DNA from: Owenia fusiformis
Lineage: Eukaryota; Annelida; Polychaeta; Sabellida; Oweniidae
Reading direction: 5' to 3'
DNA: 64,000 bases
NCBI GenBank assembly: GCA_903813345.2
Contig: CAIIXF020000001.1
Coordinates: forward strand, 26,279,915 to 26,343,914
Shown here piece after piece: positions 53,201 through 64,000 of the stretch (positions are counted from its first letter, which is position 1; each line of letters opens with the position of its first letter). The notes beneath the pieces were generated by a model. The model was not told the origin of the DNA and ran no database searches. It worked only from the letters and a program-made list of their open reading frames with translations. A program made the translations under genes and the position numbers.

Positions 53201-56200
53201 TGACTGGCCATTTTTTCACACACCTTTTCTTCAGAAAAGGTTGCATTGATATAGCTTTTAGGTATCCAACTTGAAATTCTGTCAGCCATTTTGAATTTAA
53301 TTCTTTGATTTTCCCATCATTTTTCATTGAGTCCTAGAGATGATAAATCTTTTGGTTACCATCTGGAATAGAATCAGTCTTTTTGAATTTATTTCAAATT
53401 TTCTTGTTAGGTGGTATAAAATTTTGGATGTTTTTCAATATTTCAATTCATCATGAAACAGTGCCCACTTTGTGATATGATCTTGTTCACGTTGTGTCCG
53501 TTTTATTACTACACAATATTTCAATTGCCTTAATAAGTATATGATCAAAAAAGATCAATGGATTTTAGATGAAAATTTTAAACCCCCAGTTGGAAATTGT
53601 TAACATTCATCTGTTAAGTTACATATGTTCTTGTCGTTTTACCTGGTAACATCTGTTTTTAATACTGTACTCTATTGAAATTTAAAGTACATGTACATTT
53701 AATTAGGATCACACTTTCTGTCTAGTCATGTAAAGCTAATAGACTCTATTGCATATTACAGTATCACGGGCGTAGCTCCTATTACGCAAGATACGCACAG
53801 GCATACCAAATGAATTTGAAAGCAATCAAAAATGTGTTAAAATGCATTAATTTATTTGCGAATTTATTGATGCTTCCGTATCTGTATGTTTACCATTGTC
53901 AACAGTTAAAGTTGATAAAAACATTTAGATTCCATCAAATAAGGTCCTTGAAAAAACTTTCTCCCCCTTCTTTGAAAAAATATGCTCCCCGGACCCCCTG
54001 CGATGCGTGGCCTTCACCCATGCAATCAGTCATCCCAGAGTGTGCGTACCAACTCAAAATATAGCCCTACGCCCATGAGTATACAGTACATATGTGTAAA
54101 TAGAATGTGGAGTGGGTACACTATTGTCAGACAATTATAGGATGCAATGAACTTACTGTTTCTTTTCAGGGAAGCCTGATCTTGAAGGATGATTCTGTAC
54201 TATAACTAGGAAATTAAATCTCATTTCTGTGTGATCAGATTATGTTCTGCTTGATCTTCCAGACATATAATTTCTTCAAAATTGCATTGAAAATATTTGT
54301 TTTCACATATGGCTTACACCTGAAATAACATACCATGTACTCCTCTCTGAACATGCATGCTCAATAATTCCTTTAAGAAATAAGGACCTATGTGCTGCTA
54401 ATGTGCATTATAGCACATGGGCAATACAATGAGTACAGAAAATCAGATAAATATTACGACATGTTTGACTGTTGTGTGACGAGTTTTTCATGTCAGCACA
54501 AGCAGCTAGCAGATATACAGTGTCTCCTTAAGCTAAGGAAAAACCTTTTAAAAAGTTGTATCTCCGTTTTTTTAAGCCTTCCTTATTTGAAGATGTCTTT
54601 ATTCTGTACTTGTTGTTTCTAGGAACCTGACAGATGTTACAAATGACAACATACTCAGTCTCAGAGAGTTCACTCTTACCGTCCACCTCTGTCAGAGGTA
54701 TCTCCTGGGGCAACAACTACCCAAGTCATTGCCTAGCAACATTGTGCCATGTGACAGGAAGTTACAATACATTCCAAGTATGAGTGAGGAAGATGTTGCT
54801 GTGTATTTCAAAGCATTCCAAATTATAGATAACCAGAATTCTGGTGTCATTGAAGGTAAATTTGAATTATGATTAATTTGGTATACTAGTAATATCTAAA
54901 AATAACGAGACATACAAACAAGCAAACAAACAAACAAACAAATATATCCTCCTTTGTTTTCCAGCTGCCACTGCCAGGAATCATTTACGGTGTAGTGGAT
55001 TAAGTAAGGAGCACTTGGGTGAAGTTTGGGACATAGCTGATATATACAGAGAAGGGACATTGACTGATCAACACTGGAGTATAGCCTGCCATATAATTAG
55101 ATATCTTAAACAAGGTAGGGAATTTTTACAGTTTTGATGTTCTTTTGGTGAATTTTGATGTGAAAATTAATGTGAACTTAGCTACTTTTTGGCAGAAGAT
55201 AAAGTTTGGATTTTTTGACAGCACAGTTTGAGAATTCTCTCAATTTTAAAGAGATGTAAACAAGGTCAACCTCTTGTCAAGGACAGAAAGTTAAGGATGG
55301 TGTGCAGTGTATTATGCATGAATTATCCATTCAATTTTATTTTGAACATGATGTCCGTATTTGAAACCGTGCCAACTTGCGATTTTATTTAGGTAATTCA
55401 ATAGATGGAGCAGTTGATGTGATGTCATTGCTGCCAGAAAAGGAATCCCCCAAACTTTTACATAGGAAACAATGGAGGTAAATGTGTTTTACAGTGGGGA
55501 AGTTATTCCTTGAAAAACATCTTAAAATATTGATTTTCAATGGGAGTCAGGACTTGTATAGATAGCAGTTCACTCATTTTCTCTGCTGAGTTGTTCTTCA
55601 CACTTTTCCCATTGCTTTATGTGTACATAATCCCTTGAATCTATGTATTGTAGGTTGATTCATTCATGAATGTCTCGTTTCCAGATTCGTAATGTCTTAT
55701 AAAACAATTAACATGTGTTTAATCTCACTATTCTGTATATTTTCTTAAGATTACAAGAACTGGATTCCAAGAAACAAGATCTCATAAAATCAAAAGTAAG
55801 ACCTTTCAAATGATATCTAGAGTTTAGAATAGAAAATGTTTAACAATAATTATTTTAATATAGAATTTCAATACTACTCTAAATAAAAAGTGTTTATTTA
55901 TGTAATCATTCATGGGCTTTAAAAGCTCACGATTCATGCTTACAGCACCAGAATGGTGAATATTCTACATGCTTTGATAATACAAAGCATTTCCTAGTAC
56001 TGTTCCTTTGTTTGTGTAGGAGTACATTAGAAGTTGTCATGACAAGGAAGAGCAGCGACTTACTTTATTGAAGTCTAGGATAGACACCCTCACTCAGCAG
56101 GTCAGTCCAAATAAGATTGTTTCAATTCTACTTTTTTATATCAAAATCTACATATAAGTATCGCCATGAGTTAAGAATAACACTCTGCGAGTAGTTATAA

Positions 56201-59200
56201 TGACCAAAGAATAGTACGATATAGTCATTTCAAAGGCCAATATAGTGGCCCAGGAGGTCCAATATTTCACTATTTTTCTCGCAGAAATGATGTTTTAGTA
56301 TTATTACCACCGTTTATGCCTAAGGCTGAAATAGCAAGAACTAACTACCACCATGGGCTTTCAATGAGCGAAAATTATACGCATTGAACTATATCTCATT
56401 CCTCGGGGAACATTGCCGGGCTGTTAATCCATTATTGGCCTGCCAGTATGACGTCACATATTGCTCAGGTCAATATAGTAAAATAAATGCCTTCTACACT
56501 AGTACTAATACCCCTAGAACAGGCCCTGCAAGGTGGTAATAATAAGTGAAATCATTTTCATTAGTATCGGGTATTATTGGCACTTTCTGCTTTACTATAT
56601 TTCACTATCCTTATGTCCAAGTGACTGTTAATATCTGCTCATTAAAATGACATACCTTGTGTCTTTTATGACTTTACAAGTTTATGCCCCATTGTACACT
56701 AGGAAGAGGATCACAGAGTATTATAAATGAATTTAATCTTACAACACAACTTGAACACTGATTTTCTATCGTGAGATACCACAGCCTTCTCTCAGTTTCC
56801 TTCTAGAACTTGTGCATTGCAGAGATGGTCTGAGTATCAGAATGCTGATTTTCTGTTTAATATTCTGTAATTTACTTCTCCTGGGCTTCTCTCTTTCTGT
56901 TTCAAATCAAAGCTAACCTTGCATCTCATATTTCAGATACGATCTAAGATCTCTTCTAATAATACAATTATACCTGCAGCCTCATACTTTAATCATTTGC
57001 TGTTTATGCTTAATTACGTTGGACATGTTACAATACTGAAAGATTAGCACCTTTTGATATGGCCCTGTGTATATAAGGGATAATTAACTGAAATAAGAAC
57101 TTATTTAAACAAATATTTTGTGGGAACAAAACTATCAACAATAAAAATGCATGATGTATGTGAATGAATGTATTATAAACATGTTATGTACATGAAGTTG
57201 TAAATCTACATGTATATTCAGGCCCGTAGCCAGGGGGGGTTCGCAGGGTTCAGGCAAACCCCCCCCTGGCCAAAAATTCTTTCAAAATCATGCAGTTTTT
57301 CACCATTTTGAGCACTTCTCAAGTGAATTTATTTTTATATTTGGGCCAAAATTGCCAAATGTGAACCCCCCTGGAAAGTTTTGAAAACTGACCCCCCCCC
57401 CCTGGCTACGGGCCTGATATTAATAAAATATATTGGGACATTATTTGAATTAATATACGGTAAATGATGTACATAACATACCTGTTCCTTTTCCTGTTCC
57501 TGAGTATGTATCTGTTTGGAAATGTATGTTCTGGATTTATATGCCTGACGTAGATGGGTTTGTCTTTATTTGTTTATTTATCATTATTCTAAATAAATAA
57601 ATTCTATATTGCATGTGCATGATATATTTGATAGAAAATATATTTTAAATGATACATATTTGTCATTTATAGGCTGAGATTTTAGAGGAAGCTAGACTTG
57701 ATGAGGAATTAAAAGAACTAAATACTTACATTAAAACAGACCTAGACAACTGCCATAGAACGGAGCAAGTCATTGAAAGGTAAAACAAAGGGGTGTTCAT
57801 AAGATAATGATAAGTCAATAATATGGGGGCTGTCCAAAAAGTTTTAAAATTTTTGCTCTAACCATGGTCTAACTTGTGCATGCTTCAATCTCAGTGAATC
57901 AGTGCAATTTGCTAACTGTGCCTCTGACTGATTTACCTGAGCCACCTTCTGTACAACTGTAACCGTAAAGCAGTTTGAACATTTCATTAGATTTGCTCTC
58001 CCAATCTCCGGGTTTTCTCATTGTCTGACCCAATTTCTTTTTTCTAAATCATACTCATCAAATTTAACATTTCAACTATGAATTTAAAAGAAATATGAGT
58101 AAATGATAATTCAAAAAATCTGACTCAAAAAAACTGAAAGTCAGTACCTGTGGAACATTGTGATTTCAGTTTGAACACAACATACATACAACACAGACAA
58201 AGCCTGTCCAAGCTGATCATACAAGAGCAGAAGATGAGAAGTGGTCTACAGGACCTGCAGAACACAGCAAATGAATTAAAACTAGTGAGTACAGAAAGGT
58301 TACATTTTCGGGTCATATGGCATTGTCAGGTTTGTTGGAATTATGATTTTGATTTCATTATAATTATTTCTTAGTTGTGTGATTCCCTTGTAATATCCAA
58401 GTGATTGTCGCCCTATCTATAGCTACAATTCTATTTGCAACTTTACGAGACCAAGATTTGGTGAAACGGTAGCACATAGTATTAAAGGGGCTTTTATTTC
58501 TAAGATAGTATTGACAGCATTTCAATTTGTATGATTTCTTGAAAATGAAAAAGTCCAGCTTTTTACCTATTGACCTTATTTATGTATTTTATATATGCTT
58601 TGCTAAGTGGTTGCTTTGCTCATATCATACAGATCAAATATAGATAAACAGAAAAAGCTGTAAGGCATCATTTTTATAAACAAATGGGAAGTGTTAACAT
58701 GTGTCTTGCTTAGGGAATTCTAAAGATCTATGCTTTCATTTGCTTTTGTATCAAGCCAAGTGTTGTAACCAATGGACCTTTAAAGTTCATGCTTGATGTC
58801 ACCACCAAGAAGAGTGGTGACATATTATTTTATCCTTCAACTTTTTGTAACCATCAGTAACAATTGTTACATCTTTGTAACCATTTGTAATACTTAAGAA
58901 GTACTGTCCACATAATGAACACCTTAGAGATGGGACTAGAGTTTTCAGATTTAGGGCATTATCTATTACTATGGCAACAAAATATAGGGCATGAAACACT
59001 TCTTACATTTGTTTAATAAAAACTGTATGTTATGGAGTTATAGTCAGAAATGTCTTAAAAGCCACATATACATCAATTATTGTAGCCATTTTCAGTTTTA
59101 AAGCAATATTGTTGGTTACCATGGCAACAAATTGTTGGACCTACTCTGAGTTTCCACTGTTGAGTACTCTGTGTGATCAGGTGGTGACAGTTTGTGATGT

Positions 59201-62200
59201 AAATGCCTTGTGTCTTTTTGCTTGGAGCATGGCTTTACTTTATTTGTATTTTATGTGTTGTTACTTTATATGGAAACACAATTAATTTTTATGTTGTTTC
59301 TTGAAGTTTTACAAGGAGAGAGATTTGTGGGCAAGTATTACTGAGGTACTTATATACATATCTGTCTAGATAGTGTGTCTAATGTTTAACCTCCCCCCAT
59401 TCTGTTTCTTTTCTTTGTCCCCCAGTGCATCCCTCACCTTTCTCAGTCCTGATACAAGGTCAGTTGAAAGCCTCTTGACTTGTACAACTTGAATGATTGA
59501 AAAAAAAAATTCCTCAGTGAAATACATAATTTTGTGCTTTCCTGAGCTTGATTTCGATCAATCAATGTAATTTTACAGTCAAATGTTCAATCTTTTTTCT
59601 ATATACCCTCTTGGGTGATGTGATAAATGTAATTTAGTGTTGGTTTACCATTTGAAAGCATCATATACTGTGATTGATTGTCATACACTAACCTTCTTCC
59701 AACCCTGTTTTGTTTCAAGATTTGAATTGAACTTATCTTGCTACTTTCTTTGTTATTGTACTATTATTTAATGGATTGTATTTTTTACCTAACATTTGTA
59801 TTAAATGTTTGAAAACCTAAAAAACAGTATGAATTGTGTATTTATGATCAAATATATATTTAAAATAAGGGACATTTATCCTACATGGTTACTCTGGCTG
59901 CATTTGGGTTAAATGCATGTTATTAATTATTGCATGCTTGTTTATGCATGCATTGAACATGTACATGTATTACATCATTCCTCTATTGATTGGTATCCTA
60001 AATGAGCTTCTCGATGAGTACCAGATCACTGAGCATGACATATCGTAAAAAACTAGATTCATTGTTCATTAGTGCATGTAGGTTGTTTAGACCTGGTTTT
60101 ATACCTATCTTTAGATTAGCTTAGCCATATAAAAAAACATTCAATTTATTAAATTTTATAAATTTTATTTTTTGCTATTTTTGCATCAATTGCAACCTTT
60201 GCTTATATAGCATTAAATAGATATATTTCTGAAAAATATTATGCTTTATACTGGTACAAGTGGGGTATGACCAATAATATTTTCTGAATGGAAAAATCAT
60301 ATTCAGATGTAAAATTTTGTGCCTTTCCAGAAACAAGGAAAATCTTTGAATAAAAGTAAAGCCTTGAAGGATCCTGACCCCTTCCATGAACTACATGAGC
60401 TGAGGAAAGGTACGTTTGTTAATCATGCCATGTCAGGGTGAGTCAGAGTACATTAACAATAACCATTGGAGATAAAATCATGGTACTTTAACTGTAGAGA
60501 GGTAGGTTAAGCTTCATGCCTTTATATGAAACCTAACATTTGATATTCCTATTTTTATCGCACTTTAAAAAGTGCTATATTGCCGTCGTCTTGTGCTGTT
60601 GGGCGGGCGTGCGGGCGGGCGGGACATAAACCAAATCTTGTCATCAAATTTCCAGGATAACTGCTTACCTGTTCAACTTGAAATTTTTACAGATGCAAGA
60701 GCAGACTAGTACCAAGAGCAGACTATTGTCAAGGTCATCAAATTAGGTCACAAACGATGTTATCTAAATTTTCCCAAAGTTTGAGACTACAAATAAATTC
60801 TTGTCATCAAAATTGCAGGAAAACCGCTAACCTTGTCAACTTGAAATGTTTACAGATGCAAGAGCAGACTAGTGCCAAGGTCTGATTAGGTTTTGGCCAT
60901 GCTGGGTAAATTGCATGGTGGCCAGTTTGCTCTTCAAAGTGCGATATTTATCACTGTGTGTCTTGTTTGTTTTGGCATCAAATAAGCTTTCCATTTAGAT
61001 ATTGCACAGCTTAAAACTAAAACAATGAATTCAGACAATATCTGAAGTACTAAAAATATGAAGTAACATGCAATAACATTCACCCATACACCACAGCATT
61101 TTAGAATGTGCAAATGAACAATACACACTTCATCAAACAAACTTATGCTTTAAACACACTGCACCAAATAATTCCATTCACAAATGTGTGAATAAACCCG
61201 TTCTTACAAAATTCAAGTGAGACTAAATCAAGATGATATTGATTGTTTTTGGAACCTTTTTTAAATCTCAGCTTTAGCTTACTCAAAATTATACGTCATG
61301 GGCTGTATTATTCAAGTAATGTTCCAATAATGACTTGTAAAGTGATCGGTGTGAGTTTATATTTTGTGACTTTGTTTTTGACTATGTTCAGAACCAATCA
61401 TTATTGTGTGATGAACTGCTCACACACAGGTTTCACATCATACTTGAAGCTTAACCTCCCTATTTAGTACTGATATACATGTGCAGTATTCGTGTTACTC
61501 TGTCTTATACTGTAAAACATGTTCTTTGATTATTTGAACTGTATGATCGAGAACAATGTAAAGCTCTTCTCAGCTATCCAGGACAGCTTCATCAAAAAAA
61601 AGAAATTATCCTTGGATATAGGTTGTTTGCGTAAATATTCAGTCACATGGATGTTTGTATACATAGAGTCTATGTGATTTAAACTATACATGTAGTTTTA
61701 AAGGCTACCTTTTTTGTCAGTACATGTATTTCCACAATAAAACATAATGCCTGCATCTAGTGTTTTATATTAGTACACAGCGCTGTCGGTGATTGAATAC
61801 TGTTTAGTTTTGAAAATGTGATATTTTTTTCAAATGTGGAAAACATTTACTTTTCAAATAATAAATCTTTCTAAAACAAAATAACCCGTTTCATATACCC
61901 GTATAAAAACAAATTCATAGACAAAACTTTCTGATTAATAAGCAGGAAGTTATCCATGTTCTTCATTACCTGTATATTATTCTAATAGAGTAGCTTTATA
62001 GCCCTATTATCTGTCATGTAATATCTTTTTTCCAGTGTATGCATTAGACTCTGGTGTCTGTTAACATGGAGAGGGTACTAGTCTTAACTACTCTGCTGTT
62101 TGCTAACATGGATATGGTACTATTCTTTCTTCCATAGAATTAATTCTATTGTAGAATTATTATTCTGTATCTTTTTCTTGCCTTTCCCACCAGGTTTTAT

Positions 62201-63996
62201 GGAATGCTATGACAACTCAATCTAAAAGCAAAACAGTTGTTAAAGAATTTGGAGATAGGTCACAAAGAAAGATAATCTTGCTAATAGACTAGATGCGAGT
62301 AGGAATAATCTTGATTTACGTCATCAAAAATTCAAAATTCAGTCAAACTGATGTCATATTTGGAATCTACATGTAGAATTACATCTAGAAATGTGGTTTT
62401 GAAAAGAGTTTATCAACTTTGAAAATTTAGTTTTCTTTGAAAATGTGAATTCTAGGTCGGGGGGATTCCCCATAGAGCCCATGTTGTAAAATCACAAAAA
62501 GTTAAATATCTTTTCTTGTGTTGAGCAGATAATATTTTCCTTTACTGGACATATTTTAATTTGTATAACTATCAGATACATAAGAGTAGTATGAAAAATG
62601 AACCACTAAAACTGATGAATATTCAAGTTTAAGGGAATTTTGTAATACCCTGCCATGTTATTTCCCCCGACTCAGCCACCTGGTGGCGAAACTGGTAACT
62701 ACCTACTCGCATCTGAGTAATTAAGTTGGAATGTTTACAACAGGTCTTGCATATTAAATTGCCAAATGTAAACATGTCCTAAAATTGTCTGACTAGACTC
62801 ACCTTAGATGTCCAAACAACTTCATTGATGTTTGTCATTAGAAATTCTCATTTTTGTCCGATTTGAGAAAAAAAGCCTGAGATATAAGATGATTGTCAAG
62901 TGACTGTCCAGGCTACTATGTTCCATAAAACCATTTTAAAGAGGTAAAGGTATGAAATATTTTCTGACTTTACATGTATAATCTTTTTGTGCACTTTGTC
63001 TTCACTTTTTATCACAGATGTTATGCATGTTTGTAAATGTTAAAATAAGAAAAGTGTGTTGCTTTTAACTGTGTAATGGTTGCATGTACTTACGGGGTAG
63101 AATTTTTAAATTCAAAGCATTTCAACTCACATTTTAGTGACACTTTTCCTTCTTTGAAAAAATGCATTAAAAGAAGATACCAGGATGATTAGTAGATTTT
63201 GATATTTGTACGCATGTTGTGTTTGTCATCATTTGATTCTTGGATGTAATCATTTCATTTTGCATGTGCACCTTTGCCTGATTGAATGTCTCCTTACTTT
63301 AACACATTTGCATTCATGAACAATACAGTATCAGCATTTCATTGATTGTCTTACAATACACACATTTATGCCATCGCACCATTAACTCTGATTGGAAAGT
63401 GTTTAAGACAAGTTATCGTCAGTAAGTTCAAATTGACAAGATCTTGTTCTCAGAGGCTGGGTAAAGTGGTGACACTCACCTTTAGTTGGTGACATTGTAC
63501 CTTTTATGTCGTAACACATGGCTTTAAATCGTAACAATTGAATTGTAGAGGAAAAGCGCAATAGTTTTGCCCCACTGCCACCCATAGTTCTAGATGGCAT
63601 AGAAATCCCAGGAGAGTTGAATCCCTTCAGCATGGACAGATTATACCATGATTATATCACAGGTGGGTCAATAATACATTTTGTAATATGTTTTTATAAA
63701 TTCAAAAAATGATCATTTTGCTATTTTAATCTAATACATACCATATATACTTGTATAAAGAAAGTGGGAGATTATCTGTTCTGGTAAAACCTACCTATAT
63801 TAGTGTTGGTGAACTATAGATTTACATAGCCAGCCATGATCCATTTAAATATGTGAAAAATACAAAAATCTCAGTTGTTTTATCTTGGGCAGGATTGACT
63901 AGTTTTGTATTAGTTCTCCTCCTCCACCACAATTCCCTAGTGTGTTTGAAGAGAGAGAGAGGGGTGAACTCATGGAGGCAAGAGTACTTGATTTAG
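45451..63996 (+). CDS. EH-domain endocytic adaptor (two EH domains, coiled coil, DPF and NPF motifs)
   Basis: Resembles the EPS15/intersectin type of clathrin-endocytosis scaffold, but I cannot name the orthologue. Exons: 45451-45460 (inferred), 52389-52490, 52984-53047, 54623-54855, 54965-55114, 55393-55477, 55750-55795, 56020-56100, 57673-57779, 58170-58284, 59307-59345, 60331-60409, 63549-63662, 63941-63996 (inferred). Frame is kept at all junctions, 426 residues. EH1 about residues 12-100 has LPLRILSLVW, REFTLTVHL and the closing LPKSLPSNIVP pattern; EH2 about 112-190 has VYFKAFQIID, LGEVWDIAD. A charged coiled coil spans about 215-345. DPF (360-362) and NPF (395-397) are ligand motifs for AP-2 and EH domains. 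If exon 1 is wrong, the ATG at 52397 starts the protein six codons later. If the last exon is wrong, the gene continues past the window. Confidence 0.7.
46010..46125. mobile_element. Short MITE of the CATAGCCAG / CTGGCTATG type
   Basis: Starts GGCATAGCCAG and ends CCCCCTCTGGCTATGCC. The same C-rich GCGATCGCACCCCC-type ends occur near 18630, 23930 and 24230. Confidence 0.5.
46254..46326 (-). tRNA. tRNA-Thr(UGU)-like sequence, probably a pseudogene or SINE head
   Basis: Read on the minus strand it is 73 nt, starting GGCCCTTTTGCTAAATCGG and ending with a pairing GGGGCC. The anticodon loop CTTGTAA gives UGU. The B box GGTTCGATTCC matches the consensus and the A box has about one mismatch. The acceptor stem pairs at 6 of 7, but the anticodon stem has two mismatches, so function is doubtful. 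No terminal CCA or poly-T stop was noted. Confidence 0.45.
46508..46745 (-). mobile_element. Truncated CAGATGCGAGTAG MITE
   Basis: Begins AGATGCGAGTAG and matches the 62290 copy through TATCTTTTCTTGTGTTGGACAG, where a hairpin (46746-46829) takes over and the rest of the element is missing. Confidence 0.7.
46746..46829. mobile_element. 84-bp perfect hairpin
   Basis: Arms of about 35 bp, AGATATGAGCCCCC...GGGTGCGGAGG and the exact complement, with a 15-bp loop. A related GCACCCAATATTT stretch at 47173 is nearby. Probably a minimal MITE inserted in the truncated element before it. Confidence 0.75.
47238..47273 (+). repeat. (TTTC)n microsatellite
   Basis: About nine TTTC units. Confidence 0.9.
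47274..48538. other. EH gene intron 1, no feature recognised
   Basis: AT-rich, no repeat or gene that I can support. Confidence 0.5.
48539..48640. repeat. Hairpin, about 25-bp arms
   Basis: GACCTGAATCGATTGCAAACTT (from 48541) and AAGTTTGCAATCGATTCAGGTC (to 48638) are reverse complements around a loop of about 50 bp. Confidence 0.8.
49130..51826 (+). mobile_element. Large GTCACCACC-family element carrying a long minisatellite
   Basis: Begins TATGTCACCACCAAAAGTGG and GCGACGGCGTCCGGCGG, and ends AGGTGGTGACATTTTGTC, GTTAATGCCTTGTA. The ends are shared with copies at 386, 6720, 8239, 20789 and 58797. The core from about 49300 to 51770 is the tandem array. In EH gene intron 1. Confidence 0.8.
49300..51770 (+). 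repeat. About 18-copy minisatellite of 120-150-bp units, rich in AGGTCA
   Basis: Each unit reads roughly TTTGACCTTCAATGACCTTC, then TCAAGGTCAAAAAAGGTCA, CAACTTGCTTCAAATTG, ATCATCTACATGTTCTCAG and AATCTGACTTTAGATTTG. The CAACTTGCTTCA segment occurs 18 times between 49382 and 51656. Some units are dimerised or shortened. Frames across it (e.g. 50679-50954) are just the translated repeat. Confidence 0.92.
53766..54077. mobile_element. MITE with CGGGCGTAG / CTACGCCCAT ends in EH gene intron 3
   Basis: Left ACGGGCGTAGCTCC...TACGCACAGGCATACC; right GTGTGCGTACC...CCCTACGCCCAT. About 310 bp, no gene. Confidence 0.6.
57219..57416. mobile_element. 198-bp MITE with a 5-bp target duplication
   Basis: Terminal inverted repeats CAGGCCCGTAGCCAGGGGGG and CCCCCCTGGCTACGGGCCTG. 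Flanked directly by ATATT on both sides (57214-57218 and 57417-57421). In EH gene intron 8-9. Confidence 0.8.
58797..59215 (+). mobile_element. GTCACCACC-family element, 420 bp, no satellite
   Basis: Begins ATGTCACCACCAAGAAGAGTGGTGACAT (about 58797) and ends AGGTGGTGACAGTTTGTG, AATGCCTTGTG. Same ends as the 49-kb element, different interior with ACCATGGCAACAA repeats. In the EH gene, before exon 11. Confidence 0.75.
60557..60945. mobile_element. 390-bp MITE with ATCGCACTTT ends
   Basis: Inverted ends ATCGCACTTTAAAAAGTGC and CTTCAAAGTGCGAT; two internal copies of TTTACAGATGCAAGAGCAGAC and a GGGCGGGCG stretch. In EH gene intron 12. Confidence 0.7.
60946..62289. other. EH gene intron 12, no feature recognised
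   Basis: AT-rich. No coding exon that keeps frame with its neighbours was seen. Confidence 0.45.
62290..62717 (-). mobile_element. CAGATGCGAGTAG MITE, complete inverted copy
   Basis: Begins AGATGCGAGTAGGAATAATC and ends CTACCTACTCGCATCTGAG; matches 11497-11912 in reverse over its whole length. Confidence 0.8.
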
Positions 63997-64000
63997 TAAA

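Noticed and set aside
54170-54200. Acceptor TTCTTTTCAG as alternative start of EH exon 4
   Set aside because: Joined to the previous exon it reads a stop within three codons; the acceptor at 54621 keeps frame and the EH signature.

Overview
The window is animal nuclear DNA: AT-rich, with multi-exon genes, GT-AG introns of about 0.1 to 7 kb and many short inverted-repeat transposons. All recognised genes are ordinary metazoan families. Exon-rich DNA ligase IV, single-exon DEG/ENaC channels, repeated 'patriation' of hairpin elements and a GT10 fucosyltransferase suggest an invertebrate, probably marine (lophotrochozoan or invertebrate deuterostome). I cannot place it more precisely from sequence alone.

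Layout. (1) 1-20609, minus strand: the 5' half of MSH4 (10 coding exons seen; the ATPase half continues beyond base 1). Two unrelated plus-strand genes sit inside its introns: a single-exon DEG/ENaC-type channel (3782-5359) and a two-exon alpha-1,3-fucosyltransferase-like gene (13594-16778). (2) 17.5-25.0 kb: nested transposons; two copies of a roughly 2 kb composite element face each other and enclose the first two MSH4 coding exons. (3) 25453-37128, plus: complete DNA ligase IV (LIG4), 18 exons, 913 residues. (4) 39085-44956, minus: complete V-ATPase c''-type proteolipid (ATP6V0B), 7 exons, 209 residues. (5) 45451-63996, plus: an endocytic-type protein with two EH domains, a coiled coil and DPF/NPF motifs; its first exon and last exon are inferred.

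Gene relations. MSH4 (meiotic crossover) and LIG4 (non-homologous end joining) are head to head but about 4.8 kb apart, separated by transposons. LIG4 and ATP6V0B converge. ATP6V0B and the EH gene are head to head with only about 0.5 kb between start codons and probably share a promoter. I see no operon-like or novel multi-gene system.

Most of the rest is repeat DNA: several hairpin or fold-back elements, families of MITEs with recognisable terminal inverted repeats, and at least four minisatellites, two of which lie inside transposons and are dense in known transcription-factor core motifs (AGGTCA half-sites; a YY1-like core). All exon coordinates were read by eye from splice signals, frame continuity and remembered family conservation; no search or alignment was run.
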